A program made the translations under genes and the position numbers. 5,235 nucleotides of DNA from an uncultured bacterium (lineage in GTDB: Bacteria > Cyanobacteriota > Vampirovibrionia > Gastranaerophilales > Gastranaerophilaceae), in contig CAMHDG010000132.1 in NCBI GenBank assembly GCA_946183815.1, positions 1 to 5,235 on the forward strand. Reading direction: 5' to 3'. Below, piece after piece: positions 4,448 to 5,235 of this stretch (the stretch's first letter is position 1; each line of letters begins with the position of its first letter). Under the pieces are notes generated by a model. The model did not search any database. It was not told where the DNA came from and saw only the letters and a program-made list of their open reading frames with translations.

Positions 4448-5235
4448 TTAGTAAAGTCGTGAGAGTTGACCTCTGTTAGATGTGTGAAAATTAAAGGTTC
4501 TCTGTGAGTAATCAGTATTTGATAACTGCTCTGCAATTATTTTTCTCGATTCGGTTGTTGAAATCCCGTCAGTTGCTTTTACACCTTTACTTTTTGTTTT
4601 GTTTGTTTTGCTCAAATTCCCCCATTCGTCAAGCATTGTGATTAGTCGTGGAAGGTCGTTGTACGTTATATAACTAAATAAAGTTCTTTCTGTGTACAAT
4701 ACTCCATCTCCGTCTAAGTCGAATAGTTCAAACCCGGGTTTTATTTTCCAGTTTTCATCAACAAAATCGTGATATGTTGCAATAGGATGTTCAGGCGTGA
4801 ATAAGTTTCTAATCTCGTCAGTAATCAGTTCTTTTCCGTTTTCGTCTTTTAGTGTTGCACCTGATAGTGCTTTTTGTATTCCTGCTGCGTAGATTTCTTT
4901 TTTGTTTGATGGTTCTGCAAAATATCCGCCTATGTCATAGTAGTTTGCATTATAAACATATTTATCTTTATCTTTTTGTTTGTATATAGAAGCGTATTCG
5001 TCAAATCTGTTCACCATAAACACTGCTTTTGCAATATCTAATTTTGTTATGTCAGGGTTTGATTTTTCAATAAGTGAATATTGCTCTTTTATAAAACTTG
5101 GAAAATCATATCCAAAATTAGGATATTTATCTTCCTTTTGTTTGTAAGCGTAATATCTGCTTTCCATAAAGTGTGTTACAACTTCCTGAGTTATATTTTC
5201 CATTGTAAAATCAGGGTTTGCGTCAAGAACGCTGT
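4448..5235 (-). CDS. EF-hand-like protein of unknown function, N-terminus beyond window
   Basis: The frame is open from the stop at 4448-4450 to the right edge, so the gene is partial at its 5' end. An ATG at 5203 would give 251 residues, but nothing like a ribosome binding site precedes it. The upstream in-frame codons read SVLDANPDFT, which matches a second segment downstream (NPDIT, residues 49-53 counted from that ATG), so the real start is probably further out. Seen in the protein: two copies of a degenerate segment of about 32-34 residues, each running from NPD[FI]T to YKQK..DKY; FELFDLDGDG (158-167), an EF-hand-like calcium loop in which the acidic residue (E172) falls at loop position 11 instead of 12; and a second partial loop TDGISTTE (211-218) with the same short spacing. 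No signal peptide or membrane helix can be judged because the N-terminus is missing. I do not recognise the family. Calcium binding is an inference only. Confidence 0.82.
   Translation of the reverse strand, partial: SVLDANPDFTMENITQEVVTHFMESRYYAYKQKEDKYPNFGYDFPSFIKEQYSLIEKSNPDITKLDIAKAVFMVNRFDEYASIYKQKDKDKYVYNANYYDIGGYFAEPSNKKEIYAAGIQKALSGATLKDENGKELITDEIRNLFTPEHPIATYHDFVDENWKIKPGFELFDLDGDGVLYTERTLFSYITYNDLPRLITMLDEWGNLSKTNKTKSKGVKATDGISTTESRKIIAEQLSNTDYSQRTFNFHTSNRGQLSRLY

Noticed and set aside
5201..5203. ATG at 5203 as the start of the EF-hand-like gene
   Set aside because: No Shine-Dalgarno-like sequence precedes it, and the in-frame sequence upstream belongs to a repeat shared with the protein's interior, so the gene is annotated as partial to the edge.

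Overview
The window is AT-rich bacterial DNA with three protein-coding genes, all on the minus strand. They occupy most of the sequence from about position 248 to the right edge. Read 5'->3' on the minus strand they are: the C-terminal part of an EF-hand-like protein whose start lies beyond the right edge (4448-5235); a complete Ski2/Mtr4/HelY-type superfamily 2 helicase (1993-4353); and a complete RseP/site-2-protease family intramembrane metalloprotease (248-1624). The other open frames examined are antisense or out-of-frame shadows of these genes.

Organism (inference, not proven): the low GC, the Asn/Ser/Thr/Lys-rich N-terminus of the helicase ending in a short 'VSFKG' motif, the 'DxDGDG' protein next door, and intergenic regions full of small palindromes with 'CTATTCA' heptamers resemble non-photosynthetic Cyanobacteria (Vampirovibrionia/Melainabacteria, order Gastranaerophilales) from animal guts. 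Helicases of the Ski2/HelY type are common in Cyanobacteria and Actinobacteria, which agrees with this. Elusimicrobiota or another low-GC gut lineage cannot be excluded.

Layout: 1-246 is a gene-free block built almost entirely of nested inverted and direct repeats. Its outer ends are 17-bp inverted copies of each other, and it stops one base short of the rseP stop codon. 248-1624 is rseP, whose start is corrected here to the ATG at 1624 on the evidence of a good ribosome binding site. 1625-1992 is a spacer holding the rseP RBS and a candidate promoter, several hairpins, a third copy of the outer repeat sequence, and four perfect copies of an 8-bp unit directly against the helicase stop codon. 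On the coding strand that unit reads GGGGTAAA, so four G4 tracts lie at the 3' end of the helicase message. 1993-4353 is the helicase. 4354-4447 is a short leader with an RBS and a small palindrome. 4448-5235 is the partial EF-hand-like gene, whose reading frame stays open to the edge and contains a degenerate internal repeat.

The three genes share a strand, but spacers of 94 and 368 bp with separate RBSs, and a candidate promoter before rseP, suggest independent units rather than a tight operon. Nothing links them into one pathway: RseP-type proteases cut membrane proteins, the helicase probably remodels RNA, and the EF-hand-like protein is of unknown role. I do not see a defence system, toxin-antitoxin pair, CRISPR array, RNA gene or complete transposon. 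The most unusual features are the repeat architecture, the G-tract repeat at the helicase stop codon, the enlarged PDZ region of RseP, and the one-residue-short EF-hand loops.
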